From: Brevibacillus agri | Lineage (GTDB): Bacteria; Bacillota; Bacilli; Brevibacillales; Brevibacillaceae | Length of the DNA stretch: 64,000 nt | Direction of reading: 5' to 3' | NCBI RefSeq assembly: GCF_004117055.1 | Contig: NZ_CP026363.1 | Coordinates: 3,278,001 to 3,342,000, forward strand | Shown: positions 53,185 to 63,852 of the stretch, piece after piece | Layout of the letters: each line of letters starts with the position of its first letter | Numbering within the stretch: the stretch's first letter is position 1 | The notes under the pieces: generated by a model | Database searches by the model: none | What the model was told of the DNA's origin: nothing | Seen by the model: the letters and a program-made list of their open reading frames with translations, nothing else | Position numbers and translations under genes: made by a program

Positions 53185-54678
53185 CTATTCCAGCGTAGGC
53201 GTCCCTTCTGCTTTCGCCGCCTGATGCTCACCGACAGCCATGCTTCTCGTTACCGCTGTCACGGCAAACATGACGACGATGTTGACGAGCAGCGCCACTA
53301 CCCCGATGTTCAAATCTTTAATCGCGGACGGCCAATGCGGGAACATTGTCGCCAGCGTCACGTTCGCCACCGTGACATAAGCCACCGTCGCCACCCCTGC
53401 GAGAATGCCGGCGAACGCCCCGTATTTGTTCACCCAGGGCTGCTTCGGCAAGCTGAACAACAGCGCCGGGAACAACTGGGTCACCAGGCTGTAGCCCATC
53501 AACAGCAAGGTTACGAGCGTGTCGCCGCCGCCGAGCGTAAAGTAGAGAGAAACCAGAGAGATAACTGGCACGAGCAGTTTTGCCGTCTTCGCGATCTGGG
53601 CATCCGTCGTGGCAGGCGCCATCACCTTGTACACGTTTTTCGCCAAAAGCGTCGCCCCTGTCATCAGCAGCATGGAGCCGGGCACGAGCGCCGTCAGCAG
53701 CCCCGCCGCCCCGATGATGCCGACGATCCACGGGTCAAACGTTGTAAGCGACAGCCGTAGCAAAGACAAATCCCCGTCTGCCCCTTGCAAGCCGGGAACT
53801 TGCAGGATCGCGGTAAAGCCGACGAAAAACACAAACAAGAGCATCAAGGTGTAGAGCGGCAGCATGATCGTATTTTTGCGGAAAACATTTTCATTCTTGG
53901 CCGAAAAGACCGAGCCGAACGTATGCGGCCACATATAAAAGCCGAAAACCGTAATGAGTACGGTGGAAATGTACCAGGAAATGCTGAGCCCTTCTTCCGG
54001 AAAGGTCAGAAAGCCCGGATTCGCCGCCTGCACCGCTTCGAACATCGGCTGAATGCCGCCGTAGTAGTGGTACGGCAAGTAAATCCCGAGAAAGACGACG
54101 ACGAAAAAGATCATGATGTCCTTGATCGCTGCCGTCCAGGCCGAGCCGTGAATGCCGGACAGCATCACGTAGATAGTGACCGCGATCACGCCGAGCCAAA
54201 CAGCGGCTGCTGGCGAGATCGTCCCGTAAGAAGCTTCCGAGACGATAATGCCAAGCCCTTTAAATTGCAGCACGAGGTACGGGATGATCGCGACGACGCC
54301 AACGGCGGCCACGAGAATGCCCAGGATCGGGCTGTTGTATTTGCTCACAAAAAAATCGGATTGGGAGACGAGTCTGTGTTCTTTGGCATAGCGCCAGATC
54401 GGAGGCAGTAGCCAGTAGGAAATGACGTAGGCAAGCGAGATGTAGGACAGGACGTAGTAGGAAGGCGCTCCTTTGGAGTAGGCCCAGCCGCTTCCGCCAA
54501 GGAACGTAAAGGTCGTATAAATTTCCCCCGCCACCAACAGGAAAATAAAGATAGAGCCAAAGCCTCTGCCGCCAACCGTCCATTGCTCCATGTTCATGTC
54601 TTTTCCTTGGCGCGCGCGAATCCCGGAGTAGAACGCCAGCAGCAGAAAGGCAAAAATAATCAAGAGGGCGCTGTTCAT
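53185..54678 (-). CDS. Sodium:solute symporter (SSS family)
   Basis: A 497-residue permease with 12-13 hydrophobic segments and SSS landmarks: MNMEQWTVGGRGFGSIFIFL, EIYTTFTFLGGSGWAYSKGA, GTISPAAAVWLGVIAVTIYV, GSAWTAAIKDIMIFFVVVFL and GLLTALVPGSMLLMTGATLL. The subgroup pairs with DUF3311 proteins and includes monocarboxylate/amino-acid carriers such as MctP-like proteins. The start overlaps the DUF3311 stop (ATGA). It feeds the downstream amidohydrolase and carbamoylase. Confidence 0.92.
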   Translation of the reverse strand: MNSALLIIFAFLLLAFYSGIRARQGKDMNMEQWTVGGRGFGSIFIFLLVAGEIYTTFTFLGGSGWAYSKGAPSYYVLSYISLAYVISYWLLPPIWRYAKEHRLVSQSDFFVSKYNSPILGILVAAVGVVAIIPYLVLQFKGLGIIVSEASYGTISPAAAVWLGVIAVTIYVMLSGIHGSAWTAAIKDIMIFFVVVFLGIYLPYHYYGGIQPMFEAVQAANPGFLTFPEEGLSISWYISTVLITVFGFYMWPHTFGSVFSAKNENVFRKNTIMLPLYTLMLLFVFFVGFTAILQVPGLQGADGDLSLLRLSLTTFDPWIVGIIGAAGLLTALVPGSMLLMTGATLLAKNVYKVMAPATTDAQIAKTAKLLVPVISLVSLYFTLGGGDTLVTLLLMGYSLVTQLFPALLFSLPKQPWVNKYGAFAGILAGVATVAYVTVANVTLATMFPHWPSAIKDLNIGVVALLVNIVVMFAVTAVTRSMAVGEHQAAKAEGTPTLE

Positions 54679-54878
54679 GATGAGCTCTCCTCCTCTTTTG
54701 TCGCCGGATCGATTTTGTTCAAAATCGCCATGACGACAGAGATCAGCACCACCCACAACACAATCCAGAACAGGACAAATGGCATCCCAAGCACATACGG
54801 CTCCACCCGGTTGACAAAAGGTATCCCGCCAAGCATGCCGACAAACGGCACGACCCCAAGCCAATCTCTTGCTTTCAT
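54675..54878 (-). CDS. DUF3311 small membrane protein, symporter partner
   Basis: A 67-residue protein with two hydrophobic segments (WLGVVPFVGMLGGIPFVN and PYVLGMPFVLFWIVLWVVLI) and an acidic tail (DPATKEEESSS). This is DUF3311, nearly always encoded immediately before an SSS symporter and presumed to be its small subunit. AGGGGGAT precedes the ATG at 54878. First gene of the operon, divergent from the PucR regulator. Confidence 0.88.
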   Translation of the reverse strand: MKARDWLGVVPFVGMLGGIPFVNRVEPYVLGMPFVLFWIVLWVVLISVVMAILNKIDPATKEEESSS

Positions 54879-55029
54879 GCAAATCCCCCTGTTTACTCGA
54901 TTTGTCCCATTGCCTGCGCGCGCTTTGGACATGTACTCTATTATTATCGAAAAATTCAATTTTCTCCTTTGTGCAAATGACCAGAAAACAGAGCAAGCTT
55001 TTGTTTGTGCTGATAAAAAATGGAACACC

Positions 55030-55041
55030 GGGGGGGGGGGG
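55030..55041 (+). repeat. Poly-G tract (12 G) upstream of the PucR gene start
   Basis: Twelve consecutive G end seven bases before the GTG start codon and double as its Shine-Dalgarno region. Tracts of this length are prone to slipped-strand changes, which would alter spacing or leader structure. Confidence 0.8.
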
Positions 55042-55048
55042 AAGTAGC

Positions 55049-56728
55049 GTGATAACAGTCCGTGAACTGATACAGGTTGGGGGCTTTGCAAAAAACGCCG
55101 TGCTGGCGGGGGAAGAGTTTCTCGACAGAGAGCTGCTCGGGGTTACTTCGTTTGACTCTCCCGACGGGCACCGCTGGCTGCGGCCCGGCGAATTTGTGCT
55201 GACGACAGGCTTCCCGTTTTTGACGCAAAAAGATTCATGCGAGGAAGGGCTGACCCGACTGATCGACGAACTGGTCGAGACGGGAACGCCGGGACTTGCG
55301 ATCAAGCTCGGCCGCTACATCGAGAGCCTGCCGCCTGCCGTCCTCGCCCACGCGCAAAACAGGCAAATGCCGATCCTGTCTTTTCCGATGGAAAAAGCAT
55401 GGTCAGATGTCATCGTGCCCGTCGTGCAATACATCAACGACAAACAGCGCATCGAGCTCAACCGCACACACGCCATTTACGAGCGGTTTCATCGCCACCT
55501 GACCGCCGGAGATCCGGTTTCCAAGCTGGCTGAACTGCTGCACGACCTGTTGCAAGCCCCCGTCTCCATTCAAGTGCCTGGCTGCAAATGGAAGTGGGAG
55601 TCGCCGCCCGAAGCATTCCCCGCCGACTCGGAGATCGGCCAAAAGTTTGGACAAACCGCCTCCCGCCATCTGGGCATGCACCCGCTCGCCAAAAGCGCCA
55701 ATGGCTATCCCATCCGCTGGCTGCTGCACGAGCAGAAGGTGCAGGGCGCGATTGTTGTGGGGCAAATGGACCGGGAGTTGCACGCGTGGGAAAAGGTCGC
55801 CATCGAGCAAAGCGCGGCCTTGCTGTCGCTGGAAATGGAGCGCATGCGCTCTGTCGCCGAGACGTATCAGCGCTTCCGCAACGATTTTTTGCAGCTTCTT
55901 CTCGGCGGCGAGACTCATGCGCAAGACGTGCTTACGCGAAAAGCGGATGAGGTCGGCTGGAAGCTCGCGGACCACTATACCGTCGTCGTCATGGGAGTGT
56001 CCCCGCACGAGCGCACAGGCATCGAAAACTGGACCGAAAATCACGGTTTGCTGGAAACTCTCCGCCCTCTCCTGTCTTCTCTCGACCTGGCGATCCTCTT
56101 CGGGCTCGATCAGCACAATCGCGTCGTTTTGCTCGTGCCGACCGCAGCAGAAACCGCAGAGGCTGTAGGCAGCATGCGGCAAGTGCTCGAAGCCGTGCGC
56201 TCGTTTGCCTGGCAGCAGCCTGTGTTCGTCGGGCTGGGCCGCTTTCATTCTGGACGAGCAGGCATCGTCCAGAGCTACCGCGAGGCGCAAATCAGCTTTC
56301 GGACGGCGCTGCGCGGCAGTTCCGCATCCGCCGCGGCCAACACCGTCGTCGTCGACTTCCACGACCTCGGGCTGGAGCGCATCCTGTTTGCGGAGCAGCC
56401 CGGCACGGAAGCATCCTCTTTGGCTAGAGAATACTTGGGCCGGATCAGGGAGTACGACCGGGAGAAAAACGGCCAGCTCTTGCAGACGCTCCAAGTCTTT
56501 TTGCAGGCGGACGGCAATCATGCCGAAGCAGCCGCGCAGTTGTTCGTCCACAAAAATACGATCAAGTACCGGCTGGCGCTCATCCGCGAGCTGTCCGGGC
56601 TGAACCCGGAAAACGGCCATGACCAACTGCTGCTGCGCATCGCCATGACAGTGCAATCGATCGGGTATCCGCAAGCGGAAGCTGGTATAATGGCAAAAGT
56701 GAGACGTAGGGGGAATTTGCATGGATGA
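55049..56728 (+). CDS. PucR-family transcriptional regulator
   Basis: A 559-residue activator. The N-terminal PucR domain is complete (TVRELIQVGGFAKNAVLAGE, DSPDGHRWLRPGEFVLTTGF, RYIESLPPAVLAHAQNRQMP). A GGDEF-like CdaR middle region follows, then the C-terminal PucR helix-turn-helix FLQADGNHAEAAAQLFVHKN and TIKYRLALIRELSGLN. Relatives control purine, polyamine, GABA or proline catabolism. Placed head to head with DUF3311-symporter-amidohydrolase-carbamoylase, its likely target. A GTG at 55049 is chosen because the poly-G/GAAG stretch precedes it. The gene overlaps the next small gene by eight bases. Confidence 0.92.
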   Translation: MITVRELIQVGGFAKNAVLAGEEFLDRELLGVTSFDSPDGHRWLRPGEFVLTTGFPFLTQKDSCEEGLTRLIDELVETGTPGLAIKLGRYIESLPPAVLAHAQNRQMPILSFPMEKAWSDVIVPVVQYINDKQRIELNRTHAIYERFHRHLTAGDPVSKLAELLHDLLQAPVSIQVPGCKWKWESPPEAFPADSEIGQKFGQTASRHLGMHPLAKSANGYPIRWLLHEQKVQGAIVVGQMDRELHAWEKVAIEQSAALLSLEMERMRSVAETYQRFRNDFLQLLLGGETHAQDVLTRKADEVGWKLADHYTVVVMGVSPHERTGIENWTENHGLLETLRPLLSSLDLAILFGLDQHNRVVLLVPTAAETAEAVGSMRQVLEAVRSFAWQQPVFVGLGRFHSGRAGIVQSYREAQISFRTALRGSSASAAANTVVVDFHDLGLERILFAEQPGTEASSLAREYLGRIREYDREKNGQLLQTLQVFLQADGNHAEAAAQLFVHKNTIKYRLALIRELSGLNPENGHDQLLLRIAMTVQSIGYPQAEAGIMAKVRRRGNLHG

Positions 56729-56912
56729 GTGGTTGAACAAGCCTGTGAAAACGAGAGAACGCCCGAAAAAACGCGGAATCGTCGAATACATCGACGACCA
56801 GTACATCGTGGTCTTTTTTACGGCTCCGCGCAAGGAACGCGTTATCTTTTCGAGCAAAGAGTCGTTTTTGAGCAAAGTGGAGTTGTTGGAGGACGAGCCG
56901 CCCGCCCCGTAA
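56721..56912 (+). CDS. Small hypothetical protein coupled to the PucR gene
   Basis: A 63-residue protein: DEWLNKPVKTRERPKKRGIV, then EYIDDQYIVVFFTAPRKERV and IFSSKESFLSKVELLEDEPP. A basic N-terminus and a short beta-hairpin-like core; not recognised. It has a good site (TAGGGGGAA) inside the end of the PucR gene, overlaps it by eight bases and ends before a strong terminator, all supporting expression. Confidence 0.7.
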   Translation: MDEWLNKPVKTRERPKKRGIVEYIDDQYIVVFFTAPRKERVIFSSKESFLSKVELLEDEPPAP

Positions 56913-56933
56913 CAGTGTGCTTTTTCGCACGCC

Positions 56934-56982
56934 AAAAAACCCGTGTCCGGCACAACGAATGGTGCATAGGACACGGGTTTTG
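56934..56982. terminator. Bidirectional terminator
   Basis: CCCGTGTCC (56940-56948) pairs with GGACACGGG (56969-56977), with a T run on the plus strand and A run before the stem; it serves both convergent transcripts. Confidence 0.85.
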
Positions 56983-57014
56983 CGTTTTCCTGTGAACGTA
57001 AGAAACCGTCGCTT

Positions 57015-58670
<1,656 letters not shown>

Positions 58671-58810
58671 TTACCAGAGATAGCCTCATATTGCAAAAGA
58701 AAAGCAGATGCCGCGAAGCGCGGCCAAAACGGACTCCCCCACATGGATTGCGGCGGAAGCGGGAAAGCTACCACTGTACGTCCATCCTAACGAAGAAAGA
58801 GGTCGTGACG

Positions 58811-58927
58811 ATGTCCAAGCACAACGGAGTCAAAAACGAGATGGGCAAAAAAGAAAATCCTTCCCAGACGCGTTCTTCGACAACAGTGGGCAAAGAAGAG
58901 ACGCGCTCCAAGCAACGCGGCGAATAA
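58811..58927 (+). CDS. Very small hydrophilic protein (38 residues)
   Basis: SKHNGVKNEMGKKENPSQTR, then SSTTVGKEETRSKQRGE, a highly charged protein with no hydrophobic core. The ATG at 58811 has AAAGAGGT upstream, and the stop is followed 15 bases later by a strong terminator, which argues for a real gene. Composition resembles small spore-core proteins, but no family is recognised. Confidence 0.55.
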   Translation: MSKHNGVKNEMGKKENPSQTRSSTTVGKEETRSKQRGE

Positions 58928-58942
58928 CCGTGCCCTTCCCAG

Positions 58943-58982
58943 CGAAAACCGGCCTGCCTGTTTGGGCAAGCCGGTTTCGCAT
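58943..58982. terminator. Terminator between the 38-residue gene and cysA
   Basis: AAACCGGC (58946-58953) pairs with GCCGGTTT (58970-58977); it serves both convergent genes. Confidence 0.7.
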
Positions 58983-59005
58983 TCGTTTTGTCGCGCAACT
59001 ACCGC

Positions 59006-60121
59006 TCAAATGCTCACTTGCTGCGGGACGTACGCCCGCGTTGGCTTGATCGCTGGCGCGTTGTCCACAAAAATGGACACGTTGTGCAGCGTCACGTACA
59101 CGGTTCCGCCTTCGACGACGTTCAGTTCCAAAAACCGCTGCCGGCTCATTTCCGCTTCAAACACTTCCTTCGTATCCAGCCGCTTCAATTCCAGACGGAC
59201 GATCGGCCCGAGCAAGGTAATCCGCTCGGTTTGCGCTTGAACGGCTGTCGCTGCGGACGATTTTGGCGGATGCAGCGACACTTCCACGTCATGCGGACGC
59301 ATGTAGCCGACGGCTGGCCCCTCGCCGACATCGTGCTCCGCCTCGAACTCCGCTTCCCCCAGCTTGATCCGCCCGTTTTGAATCCGCCCGTGGAACAGAT
59401 TGACGCGGCCGAGGAAGCTGTAGACAAACGGATTGGCGGGCTTGTGGTAAATTTCTTCGGGGGAGCCTACCTGCTCCACTCTGCCTTCGTTCATGACGAC
59501 GACGCGGTCTGCCAGCTCCATCGCCTCTTCCTGGTCGTGCGTCACAAACAAAATCGTCAAGCCGAGCTTTCCGTGCAAATGGCGCAGCCAGCGCCGCAGC
59601 TCCTGCCTGACTTTCGTGTCCAATGCGCCAAACGGCTCATCCAGCAGCAAAAATTTCGGCTCCACCGCAAGCGCTCTGGCCAGCGCGACACGCTGCCGCT
59701 GTCCCCCGGACAACTGCGAAGGATAGCGATGGGCAAGCCCCTCCAATTGAACCAGCCGGAGCAGGGAATGCACTTTTTCGTGAATCTCTCTTTTGCTCGG
59801 CCTTGTTTTGCGGGGACGGACAGTAAGACCGAAAGCGAGGTTGTCGAAAATGTTCATGTGCCGAAACAGGGCGTAATGCTGGAACACAAAGCCCACCTGG
59901 CGCTCGCGCACGTCCCGGTCCGTATTGTCCTCGCCGTTGAACAGGATGCGCCCCTGCTGCGACTGCTCCAGTCCGGCGATCAGCCGGAGCAAGGTCGTCT
60001 TGCCGGAGCCGGACGGGCCCAAGAGCGCAACCAGCTCGCCCTCGGGTATGTGCAAATTGACATTTTGCAGCGCGGTAAAGTTTTTGTATGTCTTCGTAAT
60101 GTTGACAACCTCAATGCTCAT
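59006..60121 (-). CDS. cysA: Sulfate/thiosulfate ABC transporter ATPase
   Basis: A 371-residue importer ATPase: Walker [22 protein letters not shown]-loop [19 protein letters not shown], signature [17 protein letters not shown], Walker [12 protein letters not shown] and switch His [15 protein letters not shown], then a C-terminal TOBE domain ([12 protein letters not shown]). [20 protein letters not shown] is characteristic of CysA. It overlaps cysW by four bases and completes the sbp-cysT-cysW-cysA operon. Confidence 0.95.
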   Translation of the reverse strand: MSIEVVNITKTYKNFTALQNVNLHIPEGELVALLGPSGSGKTTLLRLIAGLEQSQQGRILFNGEDNTDRDVRERQVGFVFQHYALFRHMNIFDNLAFGLTVRPRKTRPSKREIHEKVHSLLRLVQLEGLAHRYPSQLSGGQRQRVALARALAVEPKFLLLDEPFGALDTKVRQELRRWLRHLHGKLGLTILFVTHDQEEAMELADRVVVMNEGRVEQVGSPEEIYHKPANPFVYSFLGRVNLFHGRIQNGRIKLGEAEFEAEHDVGEGPAVGYMRPHDVEVSLHPPKSSAATAVQAQTERITLLGPIVRLELKRLDTKEVFEAEMSRQRFLELNVVEGGTVYVTLHNVSIFVDNAPAIKPTRAYVPQQVSI

Positions 60122-60984
60122 CCTGCCCTCTCTCCTGACACGTCAAAGTGATGTTCCTCTTCCCCCTCGGACTGTCGCTCCGTTTTCCACTCAATCACGC
60201 TTTTCAAAACGAGCGTAACCAGTGCCAACACAGCGAGAAGCGTCGCGACCGCGAAAGCCGCAGCGAACTGGTATTCGTTGTACAAAATCTCCACGTGCAA
60301 AGGCAGCGTGTTGGTCATGCCGCGAATATGGCCGGAAACGACCGAGACAGCGCCAAATTCGCCCATCGCCCGGGCATTGCAGAGAATGACGCCGTACAAA
60401 ATGCCCCACTTCACATTCGGCATCGTGACGCGCCAAAACGTTTTCCAGCCGCTCGCCCCGAGCGACACGGCCGCTTCCTCTTCGTCCTTGCCCTGCGCCT
60501 CCATCACGGGAATCAGCTCGCGGGCGACAAACGGAAACGTCACAAAAGTCGTCGCCAGCACGATGCCCGGCACGGCGAAGATGATTTTCAGGTCAAGCGC
60601 AGCCAGCCACGGCGCTGCAATTCCCTGGCTGCCGAACAGAAGAACGAAAATCAGCCCGGCGATGACAGGCGACACCGCAAACGGCAAGTCAATCAGGGTC
60701 AGCAGCACATTTTTGCCGCGAAACGAAAACTTCGCGATCGCCCACGCGGCAGCGATGCCAAACGTGACGTTCAACGGCACGCTGATCGCGGCGACCAATA
60801 GCGTCAGTTTGACCGCCGACAGCGTTTCCGGGTCGGAAATGGCGGCGAAAAACACGTCTGCCCCTTGCTTGAACGCCTCGGTGAACACGGCAATCAGCGG
60901 CAGGATGAGAAACAGGCCGAGAAACAGAAAAGCAACTGCGATCAAGCTCCAGCGCACGTAGGCTGGCTCTGTTACATGCTTCAT
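60118..60984 (-). CDS. cysW: Sulfate ABC transporter permease CysW
   Basis: A 288-residue permease with six hydrophobic segments. Landmarks: [20 protein letters not shown], the EAA coupling loop [20 protein letters not shown] and [20 protein letters not shown], all standard for CysW. It pairs with CysT in the membrane. It starts 12 bases after cysT. Confidence 0.95.
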   Translation of the reverse strand: MKHVTEPAYVRWSLIAVAFLFLGLFLILPLIAVFTEAFKQGADVFFAAISDPETLSAVKLTLLVAAISVPLNVTFGIAAAWAIAKFSFRGKNVLLTLIDLPFAVSPVIAGLIFVLLFGSQGIAAPWLAALDLKIIFAVPGIVLATTFVTFPFVARELIPVMEAQGKDEEEAAVSLGASGWKTFWRVTMPNVKWGILYGVILCNARAMGEFGAVSVVSGHIRGMTNTLPLHVEILYNEYQFAAAFAVATLLAVLALVTLVLKSVIEWKTERQSEGEEEHHFDVSGERAG

Positions 60985-60996
60985 TGGTCACACCCT

Positions 60997-61833
60997 CTAT
61001 CGTGCCGCATCGAATTTGTTAATCCTCCATTGCATGTAGTTAATTATCAGCAACATGACAAACGAGGCGACGAGCATGACCGTCGCGATCGCCGTCGCGC
61101 CCGCGTAGTCGAACTGCTCCAGCTTTGTCATGATGAGCAGCGGCACAATTTCTGTCTTGAGCGGCATATTGCCGGAAATAAAGACGACAGAACCGTACTC
61201 GCCGAGCGCTCGGGCAAAAGCGAGGGCAAAGCCGGTGATGATCGCCGGGAGCAAATGGGGCAAGATGACGCGGGTAAACGTGCGAAAGCGTGTCGCCCCC
61301 AGCGTCGCGGCTGCTTCCTCCATCTGCAAATCCCAGTCCTGCAAAACAGGCTGCACCGTCCGCACGACAAACGGAAGACCGATAAACGTCAACGCCACCC
61401 AAATGCCGATCGGCGTGTACGCCACTTTGATCCCCCACTCCGCCAAATACTGCCCGATCCACCCGTTTTCGGCGTAGATCGAGGTGAGCGCAATCCCGCC
61501 TACCGCTGTCGGCAAGGCAAACGGAAGATCGACAATGCCGTCAATAATACGTTTTCCGGCAAACTGGTAGCGGGTCAACACCCAAGCGACCAGCACGCCG
61601 AATACCGCATTGACACAGGCGGCAAAAAAGGAAGTGAGAATGCTGACGCGTATCGAGGCGAGCACGCGCGTATCGAGAATCGTGCCTACGAACTGCTCCC
61701 AGCTCAAGGTGGAAGCTTTTAAAAACAGGACGGACAGGGGGATCAGCACCAAGAGGCTCAAGTAAACAATGGTGTAGCCCATCGTGATCCCGAAGCCCGG
61801 CAAAAACCCCCTGCGCGAAAATAGTTTTCTCAT
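60997..61833 (-). CDS. cysT: Sulfate ABC transporter permease CysT (CysU)
   Basis: A 278-residue permease with six hydrophobic segments. Landmarks: VDLPFALPTAVGGIALTSIY, the EAA loop MEEAAATLGATRFRTFTRVI and FARALGEYGSVVFISGNMPL, as in CysT/CysU. Start at 61833, 40 bases after the binding-protein gene. Confidence 0.95.
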   Translation of the reverse strand: MRKLFSRRGFLPGFGITMGYTIVYLSLLVLIPLSVLFLKASTLSWEQFVGTILDTRVLASIRVSILTSFFAACVNAVFGVLVAWVLTRYQFAGKRIIDGIVDLPFALPTAVGGIALTSIYAENGWIGQYLAEWGIKVAYTPIGIWVALTFIGLPFVVRTVQPVLQDWDLQMEEAAATLGATRFRTFTRVILPHLLPAIITGFALAFARALGEYGSVVFISGNMPLKTEIVPLLIMTKLEQFDYAGATAIATVMLVASFVMLLIINYMQWRINKFDAAR

Positions 61834-61873
61834 GGAGCTAACTCCTCTGATGGCAAGATATGTTTATGGGCGA

Positions 61874-62941
61874 TTACGGTTTGTAAAGCTGATCGAAGAC
61901 GCCCTGGTCGGAGAAATGGATTTGCTGCGCCTTCGTCCAACCGCCGAACAGTTCGTCTATTGTGAACATTTCGATTTCAGGAAACGCAGGTGTATGTGCC
62001 TTGAGCACCTCTTCGGAGCGCGGACGGTAGTAGTGCTTCGCCGCGATTTCCTGGCCTTTTTTCGTGTAGAGGAATTGCAGGTACGCTTCGGCGACTTCCT
62101 TAGTCTTGTGCTTTTCCGCGTACTTGTCGACGACGGTGACAGGCGGCTCCGCCAAAATGCTGATAGACGGATTGACGATCTCGAATTTGTCTTTGCCCAG
62201 CTCGTTCACCGCGAGATACGCTTCGTTTTCCCAGGCGATCAGCACGTCGCCAATGCCGCGCTCGACAAAAGTAGTCGTCGATCCGCGCGCGCCCGAATCG
62301 AGCACCGGGACATTTTTGAACAGCGCTGCCACGAACTCCTGTGCTTTCGCCTCGTCGCCCCCGTTTTTCTTGAGCGCATAGCCCCAGGCAGCGAGGTAGT
62401 TCCATCTGGCTCCCCCGGACGTTTTCGGATTCGGCGTGATGACCGAGATGCCCGGTTTGACCAGATCGTCCCAATCCTTGATCTGCTTGGGATTACCTTT
62501 GCGCACCAGAAAAACGATGGTCGAGGTGTACGGCGAGCTGTTGTCCGGAAGCTTCTTTTGCCAGTCGGCCGGGATCAGCTCGCGCTCGGCAATGGCGTCG
62601 ATGTCGTAGGCGAGCGCCAATGTGACGACATCCGCCTCCAGACCGTCGATGACGGAGCGGGACTGCTTGCCGGAACCACCGTGAGACTGCTTGATCGTGA
62701 CCGATTGTCCGGTTTTTGCCTTCCACTCCTGGGCAAATTCCGCGTTAACCTCCTGGTAAAATTCTCTCGTCGGGTCGTAGGAGACATTGAGCAGCTCTAC
62801 AGTCTGGGCGCTGCCCCCCGCCTCTGTCCCGCTCGTTCCCGTTCCTGTCGACGCAGCGGAGCATCCGCCCAAAGCGATAGCCAAAGCGACGATGCCGATG
62901 CGTTGCAGGCTGGAATGGATCTTGCCCTTTGTGGTGTTCAT
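61874..62941 (-). CDS. sbp: Sulfate-binding lipoprotein of the ABC transporter
   Basis: A 355-residue exported lipoprotein. The signal peptide ends in the lipobox ALGGCSAAS. The mature part matches sulfate/thiosulfate-binding proteins: [76 protein letters not shown] and [20 protein letters not shown]. It delivers sulfate to CysT/CysW for cysteine synthesis. The ATG at 62941 is preferred over a GTG five codons earlier that overlaps the GGGAG site. First gene of the operon. Confidence 0.95.
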   Translation of the reverse strand: MNTTKGKIHSSLQRIGIVALAIALGGCSAASTGTGTSGTEAGGSAQTVELLNVSYDPTREFYQEVNAEFAQEWKAKTGQSVTIKQSHGGSGKQSRSVIDGLEADVVTLALAYDIDAIAERELIPADWQKKLPDNSSPYTSTIVFLVRKGNPKQIKDWDDLVKPGISVITPNPKTSGGARWNYLAAWGYALKKNGGDEAKAQEFVAALFKNVPVLDSGARGSTTTFVERGIGDVLIAWENEAYLAVNELGKDKFEIVNPSISILAEPPVTVVDKYAEKHKTKEVAEAYLQFLYTKKGQEIAAKHYYRPRSEEVLKAHTPAFPEIEMFTIDELFGGWTKAQQIHFSDQGVFDQLYKP

Positions 62942-63007
62942 ACTGGTAACCTTCACTCCCTGTTTTTTAATCTATACTATTTTACTCGGAATACTTAGTT
63001 ATTTACG

Positions 63008-63035
63008 ATTATACCCGCCTATTTATCGCTGTCAA
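63008..63035 (-). promoter_or_regulatory. Promoter of the sulfate transport operon
   Basis: Minus strand TTGACA (63035-63030), 16 bases, TATAAT (63013-63008). The leader of about 60 bases is too short for an S-box riboswitch. Confidence 0.75.
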
Positions 63036-63252
63036 TCATATTCCCATCCACTTTATGCCCCATGGGCGGGCGAGGTGAGCGCGGGCAGCCGTGCAGATGA
63101 TCTTTATCGCATCAGTTGCGGCGACCGCTCCATTGAATTTTTCCCTTGCGCAAACGTATCGCGCCGCTTCCCAGAGCATTTTTGGTCCAAAACAAAAAAG
63201 ACAGCAACCGGCGCTGTCCCCCATGAATGCGGATTCGATTTATTCATAAACT

Positions 63253-63605
63253 TTACTCCCCGGTTCTGTCGTCTGCTGCCGCTTGAATCTGTTGCACGAC
63301 CTCTTGCGCTTCGAGCGGCGTGTGCGCCGGGAGCTCTAAAAAAGTAGCGGCCCGTTTCCTTGATTTTTTCGTAAAGCGCAAACAGTTCCGGGCCACTTTT
63401 CTCGCCGCCAGCCAGGATCGGCTCTGTATCGGTCGCGATGACGATTCCTTTGGCCCCCCCACCTTCCATGATGAACGAGAGCTTCTCATCCGTAGGAGAT
63501 AGCCAATCCTGCATAGAACGGCCGTCATAGGAGCGTATTTCCTCCGCTTCCGGCAGCACAGCTCCCGGAATGGAAAAGCCGGACAAGCTTACGTTGCTTT
63601 TTCAT
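63253..63605 (-). pseudogene. Unknown small protein gene with two frame shifts
   Basis: The ATG at 63605 opens MKKQRKLV. Within about ten codons the protein-like frame changes to LSGFSIPGAVLPEAEEIRSY, MQDWLSPTDEKLSFIMEGGG and AKGIVIATDTEPILAGGEKS. It changes again at a six-T run near 63345 to LELPAHTPLEAQEVVQQIQA, ending at 63253. Removing one T restores YFLELPAHTP. Together about 115 residues. Not recognised. The start overlaps the stop of the preceding small gene by four bases, so the pair was once an operon. Either true decay or base-count errors in the assembly. Confidence 0.55.
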
Positions 63606-63761
63606 TTGCTGAAAAATTTGCTGTCTTTGTTACGGGCCTGTTCCATCTTTTTGTAGCAGCCAGCGCTTCCTTGTCGCCTTGGTTCATGGCATTCGCCACG
63701 TAGCCAACGAAATTCCGGCCACGATGACGACGCCGAGCAATGTCCACGAATATTTATTCAT
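63602..63761 (-). pseudogene. Small single-span membrane protein gene with frame shifts
   Basis: The ATG at 63761, after GTGGGGG, gives MNKYSWTLLGVVIVAGIS, a membrane segment. The frame then closes early, but a neighbouring frame continues VGYVANAMNQGDKEALAATK and a third ends KMEQARNKDSKFFSK at 63602. One missing and one displaced base would restore about 53 residues. The stop overlaps the next start (ATGA). Not recognised. Confidence 0.5.
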
Positions 63762-63852
63762 AAACAAACCCCCACGTTCATTTTTTTCAAAACCGTATAA
63801 GGAGTCGACCCATTCTTGTCTGGCTTGAAATAGTATACCTAAAATATCCAAT

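Noticed and set aside
51553..53760. 735-codon open frame on the plus strand
   Set aside because: Antisense shadow of the amidohydrolase and symporter genes; Arg/His-rich composition typical of reverse-frame readings.
62942..63007. S-box (SAM) riboswitch before the sulfate operon
   Set aside because: The leader is only about 60 bases from the consensus promoter, too short for the aptamer.
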